The notes under the pieces were generated by a model that was given only the letters and a program-made list of their open reading frames with translations, had not been told where the DNA came from and did no database searches. A program made the translations under genes and the position numbers. Positions 12,539 to 21,448 of a stretch of DNA of 64,000 bases are shown piece after piece. The number at the start of each line of letters is the position of its first letter. The first letter of the stretch is position 1. The DNA is from Palsa-661 sp035535015 (GTDB lineage Bacteria > Actinomycetota > Acidimicrobiia > Acidimicrobiales > UBA8190), in contig DATLQU010000024.1 in assembly GCA_035535015.1 (NCBI GenBank), positions 1 to 64,000 on the forward strand, given 5' to 3'.

Positions 12539-14581
12539 GTGGGGGCCGTTTCGGCCGACTGTCTGAGGATGAGCGTTTCGCTCCTGCTCAGCGACGGGGT
12601 GCATTTCGCCTGTACCGACCAGGTCAATCGTTCGACGCGCCGTTCCGCCCTGGCCTCCCCGGCGGTCGCCGTCCTCCTGGTGGTCACCTTCGGGCACGCC
12701 GTCTCGGTCCCGCGGATGATCTTCTGGGCCGCTTTCGTGACGTTCACGGCCGCCACCACCATGGCCTTGGCCGTCGTCTACCTGCGCCGCCGGGCCCGAG
12801 GCGCCTCCGTGGGTCGATGGCTGGTGGGCCCGTTGATGGCCGGTCTGACCGGATTCGCCTGGGGCTCGCTCTCGCTCATCGTCTTCCCGTCGGCCGACCG
12901 GTACGAGCTCAGAGCGCTCTACCTGATCATCCTGTGCGGCGTCTCCGCCACCAACGTCGTCGGCTCGGCGGCGTCGCGTACCTACTTCCTGCCCTTCCAG
13001 CTGACTCTCCTGGTCCCGGTGGACGTGGTCTGTCTGCTGGCGCACGACCATCCCACCCAGCTGCTCGGGCTGGCCATACCCGTGTTCATGGGAGTCATGA
13101 TCATCCTTCATCACGAGGTGCACACGGTGGTGATCAGCGAGCTCCGCCTCCGGGAACAGAACGCCGACTTCAACGAACAGCTCCTCAACGTCAACACCGA
13201 GTTGTCCGAGATCGCCCTCCGCGACGATCTGACCGGGGCGGCCAACCGGTTCGCCTTCGTCGACGCCCTGGGCCGCGCCGCCACGGACGGCGACGACGAC
13301 CTCATGGCCGTCGTCTTCCTCGACCTCGACCGGTTCAAAGCCATCAACGACTCGATGGGCCATCAGGCCGGGGACGAACTGCTGATCCAGGTGGCCACCC
13401 GCATCCGTCAGATCCTGCGCCCCGACGACGTCCTGGCCCGTTTGGGTGGTGACGAATTCACCGTCCTGCTCCACGGCCTGCGAGCGGAGCACGAGGCCGT
13501 GGCCATGGCCCACCGGATCCACCAGAGCTTCGAGTCGCCGTTCATCATCAATGACCGGAGAATCCTGGTCACCGCCAGTGTCGGGGTCACCGTCCGCCAC
13601 GACGCCACCGAGCGTCCCCAGGACCTGCTCAACCAGGCCGACACGGCGCAGTATCACGCCAAGGAGAACGGCCGTAATCGGGTCGAGGTCTTCGTCCCCA
13701 CACTCCGCCCGATCTTCCGTCGTCGACTCGACCACGAGAAGGCTCTGCGCCAGGCACTGGTCGAGGGCCAGATCGTGGCCTATTTCCAACCCCAGGTGGA
13801 TCTGGGCACGGGTCGAATCGTGGGAGCCGAGGCCCTGGCCAGATGGAACCATCCGTCGCGCGGTCTTCTCACCGCCGCCGATTTCGTGCCTCTGGCCGAG
13901 GAGTCCGATCTCATCCTCGACATCGACGCCACCATCCGTCGCGCCATGATCGACGCCAGAGCCACGTTGGCCCGGGCCGGCTGCCCGTCCGCCTTCCGCC
14001 TCTGGTGCAACGTCTCAGCCCGCCAGCTGGCGCTCAACGGGACCGTGTCCGAGTTGGTCACGGAATTGCGCCGCGCCCAGTGCTCTGCATCGGGCATAGG
14101 CATCGAACTCACCGAAACCGCCGTCATGGCCAACCTCGACGATGCCTCCCGCCAGATCGATCAGATCCGCCTCCACGGCATCCGGGTGGCTCTGGACGAC
14201 TTCGGCACCGGTCACTCCTCCCTCGCTCTGCTGAGCTCGATGGCGGTCGACGAGCTGAAGGTGGACAAGTCCTTCGTCTTCGACATGGAAACCGACCGCC
14301 GCAACGTGGCCATCGTCCGGGCCCTGGCGACTCTCGGTCGGGATCTGGGCCTGGTCGTCGTGGCCGAAGGAGTGGAGACCCTGACCCAGGCCACGCTGCT
14401 GCGGAACCTCCGCTGCGATCACGCGCAGGGCTTCTTGTGGTCGGGCGCCGTGCCCCTCGACGAATTGCTCGTGCTCATGCAGGCAGATCTGTGGGCCCGC
14501 TCGGTGACCTCGAACGGCGCCGACCCAGAGCCGACCGCCAACGGAGCCGGATGGCGGCATCCGGCTACCCCACGGCTCTAG
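12539..14581 (+). CDS. membrane-anchored GGDEF-EAL protein (c-di-GMP turnover)
   Basis: The N-terminal about 200 residues contain several hydrophobic helices forming a membrane sensor region of MASE type. A GGDEF domain follows, with DDLTGAANRFAF, FLDLDRFKAIND and an intact RLGGDEF active site, so diguanylate cyclase activity is possible. The C-terminal EAL domain has AEALARWNHPSRG, ELTETAVM, ALDDFGTGHSSL, ELKVDKSFV and VVAEGVET, i.e. the metal-binding residues of an active phosphodiesterase. Both activities look intact, so the net direction depends on regulation. GTG 12539 is the longest start; ATG 12569 is an alternative, and neither has a strong ribosome site. It converges with the hydrolase gene, overlapping by 4 nt at the stop codons. 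Confidence 0.93.
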   Translation: MGAVSADCLRMSVSLLLSDGVHFACTDQVNRSTRRSALASPAVAVLLVVTFGHAVSVPRMIFWAAFVTFTAATTMALAVVYLRRRARGASVGRWLVGPLMAGLTGFAWGSLSLIVFPSADRYELRALYLIILCGVSATNVVGSAASRTYFLPFQLTLLVPVDVVCLLAHDHPTQLLGLAIPVFMGVMIILHHEVHTVVISELRLREQNADFNEQLLNVNTELSEIALRDDLTGAANRFAFVDALGRAATDGDDDLMAVVFLDLDRFKAINDSMGHQAGDELLIQVATRIRQILRPDDVLARLGGDEFTVLLHGLRAEHEAVAMAHRIHQSFESPFIINDRRILVTASVGVTVRHDATERPQDLLNQADTAQYHAKENGRNRVEVFVPTLRPIFRRRLDHEKALRQALVEGQIVAYFQPQVDLGTGRIVGAEALARWNHPSRGLLTAADFVPLAEESDLILDIDATIRRAMIDARATLARAGCPSAFRLWCNVSARQLALNGTVSELVTELRRAQCSASGIGIELTETAVMANLDDASRQIDQIRLHGIRVALDDFGTGHSSLALLSSMAVDELKVDKSFVFDMETDRRNVAIVRALATLGRDLGLVVVAEGVETLTQATLLRNLRCDHAQGFLWSGAVPLDELLVLMQADLWARSVTSNGADPEPTANGAGWRHPATPRL

Positions 14582-15273
14582 ACCTCGGGCTCCGCCAGAA
14601 CTCGCATCACCGCGTCGATGGCTCCGAAATCGGACGCCGTGGCGAAGTGGTCGACGCCTCGCAGACTGACGAGCTCCGCCCGGGGCAGTGCGGCCACCAG
14701 CCGGTCGGCTCCGCCGATGAAGTCACGATCCCCCAACACCACCAGGACCGGACACGTCACCGCCGCCAATTCCGGATCCACGAGCCGCCGCACGGGACGG
14801 CGCAGAAAGGCGACCAACGCTCCGGGATCGTTGCCGGCCGACTCCGCCAACCGGCGAAAGAGACCACCCTGCACGTCCTCGGGCCCGGTCCGGCCCTCCA
14901 GGGCGTCGACGGTGAGCATGGGCTCCGTCCCGCCGAACACGTTGTCGCCCAACCCGAGCAGGGCCAAGCGCCGGAAGCGACCCGGGTGGTCCACGGCCAG
15001 GTGCAACAGGACGCCGGCGCCGGCGGAGAAGCCAACCGCATCGAGGGAACCGTCGGGGAGCGCGGCGTTGACCAACTCGTCCACATCGCCGTAGGCGGCA
15101 GGATCGGTGGGACGGGGCGCGGTGCCGTGGCCCAGAAGGTCGACCGGGACAATCGGCCGCCCGAGGTCTCCCAGGATGTCGACCCAGCCGTTCTTGCGCC
15201 ACGTGTGATCGAACGACGAGGCAAAGCCGTGGACCAGCGCGATCGGTACGGGGGGTTCCACGATCCCGCTCAC
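14578..15273 (-). CDS. alpha/beta-hydrolase fold protein
   Basis: This 231-residue protein has the expected catalytic triad. The nucleophile elbow is VGFSAGAG (Ser near residue 83), the acid is in VVLGDRDFI, and the His is in GVDHFATAS. LVHGFASSFDHTW forms the oxyanion-hole HG motif. Its ATG overlaps the stop of the upstream deacylase gene by 4 nt, so the two are translationally coupled. The coupling suggests that it acts in the same hydrolytic pathway, perhaps cleaving an ester or amide product. The exact substrate is unknown. Confidence 0.88.
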   Translation of the reverse strand: MSGIVEPPVPIALVHGFASSFDHTWRKNGWVDILGDLGRPIVPVDLLGHGTAPRPTDPAAYGDVDELVNAALPDGSLDAVGFSAGAGVLLHLAVDHPGRFRRLALLGLGDNVFGGTEPMLTVDALEGRTGPEDVQGGLFRRLAESAGNDPGALVAFLRRPVRRLVDPELAAVTCPVLVVLGDRDFIGGADRLVAALPRAELVSLRGVDHFATASDFGAIDAVMRVLAEPEV

Positions 15274-17030
15274 TGTGAGGCTGCCGCTCCTCGGGCGAGG
15301 CGCCCGGGGCGCTCACCGGTGTCGGTGTCATGGCGGCGGGTGACCGAACCGTGCACCAGGGTGGCCAGATATCCCTCGGCGGCCTGCAGGATGCGGCTCA
15401 CGCCGGTCGGCAGGTCGTGGCGGAGCTCGGGTGGGCGGATACGGAGGTTCTCGAGGTCGATGACGTTCAGATCGGCTCGCTGGCCCAGGGCGATGGTCCC
15501 GCGATCGGCGAAGCCGTACAGGTCGGCGTTGACGCCGGTCAGCTTGTGGACGAGCAGTTCGACGGGCAGGCGCTCGCCGCGCGTCCGGTCACGGGCCCAG
15601 TGCGTGAGATGGAACGTCGACGCCGAACAGTCGGAGATGAGATTCACGTGTGCTCCGGCGTCTCCGAGACCGGTCACGGTGTTCGGATCGAGCAGCATTT
15701 CGCGGCACACGTCGAGGGTCCCGTTCACGAAGTTCGATCCCAGCAGGGCGTAGAAGGCCTTGCCGTTGTCGGCCAACAGCAGGTCGTACATGTAGGCGAT
15801 GGGATCGATACCCGCCGCCTGCGCTCGGGCGTAGACCGACTCGTCGAAGTGGGGCTCGTAATTCACCGGATCCGTCAGCGGAAATGTCAGGGGCAATGCC
15901 GGTTGGAAGAGCGCCACTATCGGAGCCGAGACGTCGGCTGATCTCTGCGTCGCTTCCTCGAGTATCGCCTGACGTACCTCCGGCCGCTGCATCTCCGCCA
16001 CCCGCTGGGCGAGCGGAAGGTCGGCGATCTTGCGGTAGGTGGGTCGGCCCATGAAGAGGTGATAGGTGTCGAGGTTGGTCATGATCGTCACCGACCGGGG
16101 GATGATCTGAGGACGAAGGGTGGTGCCGGCGGTGTTGGCGGCGGCGACGGCGTCGAGCACCAGACGCCAGTGCCCGGGGTCCTCGAAGAGCTGGGCGACG
16201 GTGAAGGTGACCGGTCGACCACTAGTGCGCGCCACCGACGCCAGCAGCGGAACCTCGTCGAGCGGCTTGGCCCTTTCTCCCCCCAGGGGTTCGAGCCTTC
16301 CGATCGTGCCGGCCACGATCGCCTCGAAGACCCCGTGGCCGGCGCTACGCATGGCTTCGGCGATGGCCAGCAATTCTACCTCGGGCGCGTAGGTGCCGGG
16401 CACCGGGCGACCCGACCGGGCCTTGTGGCCGATGGTCCGCGATGTCGAAAAACCCACGGCACCGGCGCCGAGTGCATCGCCCACCAGCGCGGCCATGTCC
16501 GCCATGTCCTCGTCGGTGGCGTCTTCGTTGGCGGCACCACGCTCGCCCATCACGTAGAACCGGACGGCACCGTGCGCCACCTGGGCGGCGATGTCGACGG
16601 CATAGCGGCCCCGGTCGAGCAGGTCCAGGTAGTCGCCGAAGCTCTCCCACCGGCCCCAGGGCATCCCCACGCTGAGCGCCGAGCCCGGGATGTCCTCCAC
16701 CCCTTCCATCAGGTCGATCAGGGCTTCGTGATCGGTGGGCCGGACAGGGGCGAAGCCCACTCCGCAGTTGCCCATCACCAGGGTCGTCACTCCGTTGGAC
16801 GCTGACGGTTCCAGGACGTCGTCCCACGTGACCTGCCCGTCGTAGTGGGTATGGACGTCGACCCAACCGGGGGTGACGAGGGCACCATCGGCGTCGATCA
16901 CCTGCCGGGCCGCCTCGGTCAGCGCTCCGATCTCGACGATCCGGCCATCTCGGATTCCCACGTCGGCGGGGGAGGACGGGGCTCCGCGGCCGTCGACCAC
17001 CGTCCCCCCCTTGATGGCGACATCGAGCAT
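15270..17030 (-). CDS. N-acyl-D-amino-acid deacylase / D-aminoacylase-like amidohydrolase
   Basis: This 586-residue metal-dependent amidohydrolase has the N-terminal small beta domain (LDVAIKGGTVVDGRG) and metal-binding motif VDVHTHYDGQVTWD. It also has GNCGVGFAPVRP, characteristic of the D-aminoacylase branch, and a C-terminal ALGQRADLNVID strand. Family members hydrolyse N-acyl-D-amino acids or related amides; this one is somewhat long but full length. The start at 17030 is preceded by GGAGCGGG. It forms a two-gene operon with the downstream alpha/beta hydrolase (4-nt overlap). No signal peptide is visible, so it is cytoplasmic. Confidence 0.9.
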   Translation of the reverse strand: MLDVAIKGGTVVDGRGAPSSPADVGIRDGRIVEIGALTEAARQVIDADGALVTPGWVDVHTHYDGQVTWDDVLEPSASNGVTTLVMGNCGVGFAPVRPTDHEALIDLMEGVEDIPGSALSVGMPWGRWESFGDYLDLLDRGRYAVDIAAQVAHGAVRFYVMGERGAANEDATDEDMADMAALVGDALGAGAVGFSTSRTIGHKARSGRPVPGTYAPEVELLAIAEAMRSAGHGVFEAIVAGTIGRLEPLGGERAKPLDEVPLLASVARTSGRPVTFTVAQLFEDPGHWRLVLDAVAAANTAGTTLRPQIIPRSVTIMTNLDTYHLFMGRPTYRKIADLPLAQRVAEMQRPEVRQAILEEATQRSADVSAPIVALFQPALPLTFPLTDPVNYEPHFDESVYARAQAAGIDPIAYMYDLLLADNGKAFYALLGSNFVNGTLDVCREMLLDPNTVTGLGDAGAHVNLISDCSASTFHLTHWARDRTRGERLPVELLVHKLTGVNADLYGFADRGTIALGQRADLNVIDLENLRIRPPELRHDLPTGVSRILQAAEGYLATLVHGSVTRRHDTDTGERPGRLARGAAASQ

Positions 17031-17215
17031 GTCCCGCTCCTCGTTCCCGGCCTGGCCGACCTGCGGGACCTGTCCGCACGCATGAGCGTGGGTTCAGGCC
17101 TCCGGCTTCCCATCCCGCTTGGACCGATCAGATGCTTTCATAGCCGATCGGTGACGGCTCGGCCCGCTGGCGGACGAGACGAAGTCATCAGATCGGTACC
17201 GGATATCCTGGTCCC

Positions 17216-17947
17216 GTGGACGTGTCCTTCCCGTGGGATCCACTCCACTATCCGTTCGAGGTGCCGCCGTATTCCTTCGTGTGGTCTGTCGGTCGGGTCG
17301 AGCCCGTTGCGCCCACCGGTGCCGTGGATGCCCATTCCTGGGGACGCCATCCGGTTCTGGCCATCGGATCGAACGCTTCGCCCGGGCAGCTGACCCGCAA
17401 ATTCGGAGCCGGGCAATTCGCCGATCCGGCGTCACCCGATGGGGTCATTCCCGTCCTCACCGCCGTCGCCCGAGGGGTCGACGTCGTCTACGGAGCCCAT
17501 CTGGCGCCGTACGGGTCGTTACCGGCGACCCTTCTCGACACCCCCGGCGCGTCCGCCCGTGTCTTCGTCACCTGGTTGACCCCGCGCCAACGCCGACGCA
17601 TGGACGAGACCGAGGACCTCGGCCATTCCTATCAATTGCGGTCAATGAGCGACGTCCACTGCCACGGCGAGAAGCTGGACTCGGCTCTCAGCTATGTCAC
17701 CACCGCCGGGGCGTGCGTTCTCGGGGGCACCCCCCTCGGCCTCGCTGCCGTCGACGCCCCCGGATCCCCCCGGCCCCGCGCCACCCAGCGCCAGGCGTGG
17801 AACCGGCTATCTCAGGACATGGGAGGTGACGGCGACGGCCCGGCTCTCTTACAGAACGTCCTCGCTTCGCCGGCTTGGCGGGAGCGAGTCGAATCCCATC
17901 TCGCCGTCAACCGCCTGGAAGAAGCGCACACACCCGTGGCGTCATGA
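17216..17947 (+). CDS. gamma-glutamylcyclotransferase-like protein
   Basis: The 243-residue product contains HPVLAIGSNASPGQL near residues 44-58. This resembles the glycine-rich [F/A]xYGSN loop of the gamma-glutamylcyclotransferase (GGCT/BtrG) fold, and GAHLAPYGSLPATLL fits a second conserved segment. The acidic catalytic residue cannot be assigned with certainty, so the enzyme call is tentative. The rest is unremarkable and cytoplasmic. GTG 17216 is the longest reasonable start. The stop codon overlaps that of the minus-strand transglutaminase remnant by a few bases. Confidence 0.65.
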   Translation: MDVSFPWDPLHYPFEVPPYSFVWSVGRVEPVAPTGAVDAHSWGRHPVLAIGSNASPGQLTRKFGAGQFADPASPDGVIPVLTAVARGVDVVYGAHLAPYGSLPATLLDTPGASARVFVTWLTPRQRRRMDETEDLGHSYQLRSMSDVHCHGEKLDSALSYVTTAGACVLGGTPLGLAAVDAPGSPRPRATQRQAWNRLSQDMGGDGDGPALLQNVLASPAWRERVESHLAVNRLEEAHTPVAS

Positions 17948-18289
17948 CGCGGCCGGGAAACGGCCCCGGTCGGCCAGACTCAGCCGCTTGCGGGCCGACA
18001 GCTCCCCCGGACAGGCGCCGTCGAAGGTCCCCGACGTGGGGGCCACGTCGGCGTAGTCACGTCCCACCGCCACTGTGAAGTAGCCCTCGTCGGCGCGACC
18101 CTCGTGCGTCGGGTCGAAGGCCACGGCCACCGTCCGGGCGGCCGTCTGGTCCGCCGGATCACGCATGACCACCTCCACCCAGGCACGCGATCCGCCCTCG
18201 CCCAACAGGTGCCCCGACACATAGCGGGCGCGAAGGCCGGCCGCCCGGCCCAGGAGATACAGACCTTCGGTCGCCTCTCTTGCGCTCTC
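17942..18289 (-). pseudogene. transglutaminase-like C-terminal fragment
   Basis: An open stretch of about 115 codons runs directly after, and in the same frame as, the stop codon of the neighbouring transglutaminase remnant. It encodes a transglutaminase-like C-terminus (RARYVSGHLLGEGG, then AFDPTHEG with the catalytic-core Asp, then ADVAPTSGTFDG). The N-terminal half with the catalytic Cys is missing and no proper start is visible. It looks like the tail of a second transglutaminase paralogue left after a deletion. Confidence 0.6.
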
Positions 18290-19096
18290 TCAGCCCGCAC
18301 GGCTCACCTCGTCGGCCCACACGGTCATAGTCTGCAGCTCGGCCGATCCCCAGGTGGTGACCATGGCGGCGTCGAGAGCGTCACGGCCGCGGGCGATCAC
18401 CACCCGCCCGATACGGGGTTCGTTGTTGCGGGGATCGAACATCCACCACCGCCCGTCGAGCCACACCTCGAACCACGAACAGAAGTCCATGGCCAGGTCG
18501 GGTCGCGAGACGGCGATGTCCGGCAGGTACCCGGCCACGTAACGGGCCGGCACATTGAGAGCCCGGCACAGGTGATCCCCAGCTGAGCGAAGTCACGACA
18601 CACCCCCACGCGCGACGTCCAGACATCGTGCGCTGTCGTCACCGCCGTGCTGGCCCCCACCTCGTAGCGGATGTTCTCCTGCACCCAATCGCAGACCGCC
18701 TGCACCCGTGCCCATCCCGGTTCGGCCGACGCGAACAGACCCCAGGCCGCCTCCTGCAGCATGTCGGGCCAACAGAATCGGCTGGACAGGAGGTAGACGA
18801 AGGCCTCGTCGGGCAGGTCCTCGAGGGCCACGGCGGCGGCACCCTTGTCGGCGTCGTCGTAGCTCGACGTCACCTCGACGGTGGCGTCGCACCGCAGGAC
18901 GGACGACCCCACCGGCAGGGACAGACGGTCACAGACATTGCCATAAGCATCGAGGTAGGTGCGGGCCGGAGACGGTGGGTTCCCAGGAAGCGGTGACGAT
19001 CCGGTGTGCGCTGTTGGCATGGGGCCGCACCTGCCAGAGCGACGCGGTGGCCTCCGTCACCTCGTACTCGAACTGGCAACCCACCCGGACCAGCAT
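18290..19096 (-). pseudogene. transglutaminase-family protein with two compensating frameshifts
   Basis: Three consecutive segments in two frames reconstruct one bacterial transglutaminase. ATG 19096 starts the N-terminal domain (MLVRVGCQFEYEVTEA, then HANSAHRIVTASWEP). Near 18970 the frame changes to ARTYLDAYGN, then WVQENIRYEVG and the catalytic Cys in SRVGVCRDFAQLGI. Near 18573 it returns to the first frame with RALNVPARYVAGY, DFCSWFEVWLDGRWWMFDPRNN (His replaced by Cys-Ser in the usual HAW context) and a TGA at 18290. Repair needs one base removed near 18970 and one added near 18573. As sequenced it cannot be translated in one piece; it is a pseudogene or carries two sequencing errors. 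Confidence 0.7.
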
Positions 19097-19165
19097 GCAA
19101 CCAGCCTGATCGACGGTTGTCTCTCTGTCACTGCCTCCGTATGTCCATTGCGTGAACTCGTCTGT

Positions 19166-19405
19166 TCAGGCGTCCACCGTCACCCTCTCGAGGAGAAGCG
19201 CCCGGCGGGGGCACTCGGCGGCGGCCCGGGTGGCCAGGTCCATCAGATGGGGCTCGACCGGCGCGCCGTCCACGACGGGGTATCCCCACTCGTCGAGCGT
19301 GACCCGTTCGGGCAGGATCTCGGCGCAGTAGCCGTAGGCGTCGCAGGCCACCGGGTCGACCCGTAGACGCAGCGCCACCCGACCTCTTTTGCTCAAGACG
19401 CCCAT
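19166..19405 (-). CDS. ferredoxin, three-Cys type (redox locus A)
   Basis: This 79-residue protein starts at ATG 19405 after GGAGGCC and overlaps the end of the NuoF-like gene by 13 nt. It has CDAYGYC followed by CPRRAL, giving three Cys in a Cx5C...CP arrangement. This fits a single [3Fe-4S] cluster as in actinobacterial ferredoxins that serve P450s and other reductases. DEWGYPVVDG is shared with the locus B ferredoxin (DEWGYAAVDG), so the two are paralogues. It should carry electrons in the cytoplasm to or from the NuoF-like protein. Confidence 0.9.
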   Translation of the reverse strand: MGVLSKRGRVALRLRVDPVACDAYGYCAEILPERVTLDEWGYPVVDGAPVEPHLMDLATRAAAECPRRALLLERVTVDA

Positions 19406-20754
19406 GAGGCGGCCTCCGTCGTGTCGGGGAACGTCATGAGGGAGTGACCGGCGTGGCCAGGGCACGGTCGACGGTTGGCATGGGCCTTGGCATCGTCGAC
19501 GAAGACGGCCAGAGCACTTCGCACCAGGCGGACGACGCCGTCGGGATGCCGGCAGGCACCGCGACCCTCGATGGCCGCCGCCCGGTTCCGGATGCGGTCC
19601 AGGATTTGGCCGTCAGCCCGGCCGGCCGACAATCGCTCGAGGTCGGTGGCCAGGTCCGGCAGGCCGTAGACACACGGACCGCATTGGCCGGCGCTCTCAC
19701 CGGCCATGTAGCGGGCGATACGCGCCGTCTCGGCCAAGCCGCAGACGCCCACCGGCAGGGCGATGATGATGCCCACGCCGAGCGTGGCTCCCGCCTCGGT
19801 CAACGGTCCGGGCGAGAAGGGGGTCGCCACCTTCGAGGGGTGGAGCCATGCCCCTCCGTACCCGCCGAGCAAGAGGCCTGACAACTCGGCATCGAGCCCG
19901 GCACCATGCAGGATGTCGATCACGGGGGTCCCGAGCTCGACTTCGAACACCCCGGGCGAGCGCACGGCGCCGCCGACAGTGACGAGAGTCGAGCCCGGTG
20001 CCTCCGGCGTTCCCTGACGCCGGAACCACTCCGGTCCGTGTCGGGCGATCAGCGCGATCTGGGCCAGGGTCTCGGCATTGTGCAGCACCACCGGCCGTCG
20101 GGACACCTGGAGCGGGACGGACTTGTCCAGACGCAGCTGCGGCAGCGCCCGTTGATGGTCGAGCCACGCCACCAGAGCGGACTCCTCGCCGCTCACGTAC
20201 CGACCGGGCGGGCGGAGAACCGAGATGCGGAATCGGGCCAGGCCACTGCTCTCGCGTTCGATCACGGCCCGCTCGACCGAGGCGGCGGCCACCGGGTTGT
20301 CGTGGGCCACGCAGACCACCACCTCGCAGGCACCGACCACAGCGGCCGCCACCTCCGCCCCGTCCAACATCAGATGCGGCGCGTGGGCCAGAAGCGTGCG
20401 GTCCTTCCGACTGGCCGGTTCTCCTTCCATGGCATTCACCACCACCATGGGTTGTCGGCGACCCTGTCGCACGGCATTCCACTTGAGGGCCGAGGGAAAG
20501 CCCGCCCCGCCCCGCCCCCGGATCCCGGAGGCCGACACGGCCTCCCAGATCTGTGTGCTCCATCCCATGTCGTTCCCGGCCGGAATGAAGAGCGCTCCGT
20601 GTGTCGCCAGATGGTCGGCCAGCCCGACGTCGGAGCCGGTCAGGAGTCGCGGCGTGCCCCGGTGGCCCCCCGGAGTGTGGGTAGCGCGATCGCCGGTTCT
20701 GGGGTCGTCTGTCGTGGAAGGGCGGTCGATTGTCTGCGACATCGTGATGCTCAT
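19393..20754 (-). CDS. NuoF-like FMN/Fe-S flavoprotein (redox locus A)
   Basis: This 453-residue homologue of the 51-kDa subunit of NADH dehydrogenase (NuoF/HoxF type) starts at ATG 20754, after AAAGGA. The FMN-binding glycine motif GRGGAGFPSALKW is at residues 80-92. The NADH/FMN loop NAMEGEPASRKDRTLL is near 107-122, and YVSGEESALVAWL near 186-198 corresponds to the CGEETAL region. The SLBB-like part follows. The Fe-S site reads SAGQCGPC with C358 and C361, plus C401; the first Cys of the canonical SCGxCxPC motif is Ala. It probably oxidises NAD(P)H or exchanges electrons with the adjacent ferredoxin. NuoE and NuoG partners are absent. Confidence 0.9.
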   Translation of the reverse strand: MSITMSQTIDRPSTTDDPRTGDRATHTPGGHRGTPRLLTGSDVGLADHLATHGALFIPAGNDMGWSTQIWEAVSASGIRGRGGAGFPSALKWNAVRQGRRQPMVVVNAMEGEPASRKDRTLLAHAPHLMLDGAEVAAAVVGACEVVVCVAHDNPVAAASVERAVIERESSGLARFRISVLRPPGRYVSGEESALVAWLDHQRALPQLRLDKSVPLQVSRRPVVLHNAETLAQIALIARHGPEWFRRQGTPEAPGSTLVTVGGAVRSPGVFEVELGTPVIDILHGAGLDAELSGLLLGGYGGAWLHPSKVATPFSPGPLTEAGATLGVGIIIALPVGVCGLAETARIARYMAGESAGQCGPCVYGLPDLATDLERLSAGRADGQILDRIRNRAAAIEGRGACRHPDGVVRLVRSALAVFVDDAKAHANRRPCPGHAGHSLMTFPDTTEAASWAS

Positions 20755-20800
20755 GGTCGATCCTTTCGAATGGGGCTTTCGAATGGGTGGTGGCGGGGAG

Positions 20801-21448
20801 CTATCGGAGAACGCCGGCCGGGCGACGCCGCTGGTCGGGACGGGTAGTGGCCGACAGGACAACCGGGGTGACGGCCCGGGTGGTCGGGCCCACCGAGAGG
20901 GCCCGGTCCCTGCTCCGTCGGTGGTCACGGATCCGCCAGGCCAGGGCGGAGAGAACCGACAGCGAGCACAGGGCGGCAAGGGCGTCCATCCACAGCTTCG
21001 AAGCGTCGGTGCCCGTCCCGAGGGAGTGGGCCATGGCCACGGGCCAGCTCCCGTAGGCCAGCCAGTGGATGGCACGCCAGGTGCGGGCTTTGATCCGCTG
21101 ACGCAGGGCACTGGAGATGGCGACGGCCGCCATCAGGTCGACACCCACCGTGCCGAGGCCCGTCCACAGAGGCCGATACGCAGAGGCGAACGGCACGACC
21201 AGGGCGGCCCATCCCACATGGACATAGCTGTCGAGGACGGCCGTGAGGACGTGGATGGCCAGGAAGACCATGGCCAGGAGCGATATCCGCTTGTGCAGAT
21301 CGGCATTGGCGAAGGCGGGCCACGACTGGGTGCGAAACCGTGCGGCGGTGAGAAGTCCGAGAACCATGGTGCCGCTCAGCAGGACCAGGGCCACGACGCC
21401 GGTGGCTCGCATCGTGTACCACATGCTCGTCGAGCTCACGGCCAGCAT
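20801..21448 (-). CDS. ferric-reductase-like transmembrane cytochrome (redox locus A)
   Basis: This 215-residue integral membrane protein has about five or six hydrophobic helices. Two helices each carry a His pair: H52 and H66 (DLHKR, then AIHVLTAV) and H128 and H141 (AIHWLAYG, then AHSLG). That is the pattern of bis-heme ferric reductase/NOX-type cytochromes, which move electrons across the membrane. There is no flavin or NAD(P)H domain, so electrons must come from the neighbouring NuoF/ferredoxin proteins. ATG 21448 overlaps the ApbE stop by 13 nt and has GAAAGGAA upstream. The gene lies between apbE and the NuoF-like gene. Confidence 0.85.
   Translation of the reverse strand: MLAVSSTSMWYTMRATGVVALVLLSGTMVLGLLTAARFRTQSWPAFANADLHKRISLLAMVFLAIHVLTAVLDSYVHVGWAALVVPFASAYRPLWTGLGTVGVDLMAAVAISSALRQRIKARTWRAIHWLAYGSWPVAMAHSLGTGTDASKLWMDALAALCSLSVLSALAWRIRDHRRSRDRALSVGPTTRAVTPVVLSATTRPDQRRRPAGVLR

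Noticed and set aside
12446..13852. 468-residue minus-strand frame opposite the GGDEF-EAL gene
   Set aside because: The plus strand carries intact GGDEF and EAL signatures; the antisense frame has no features.
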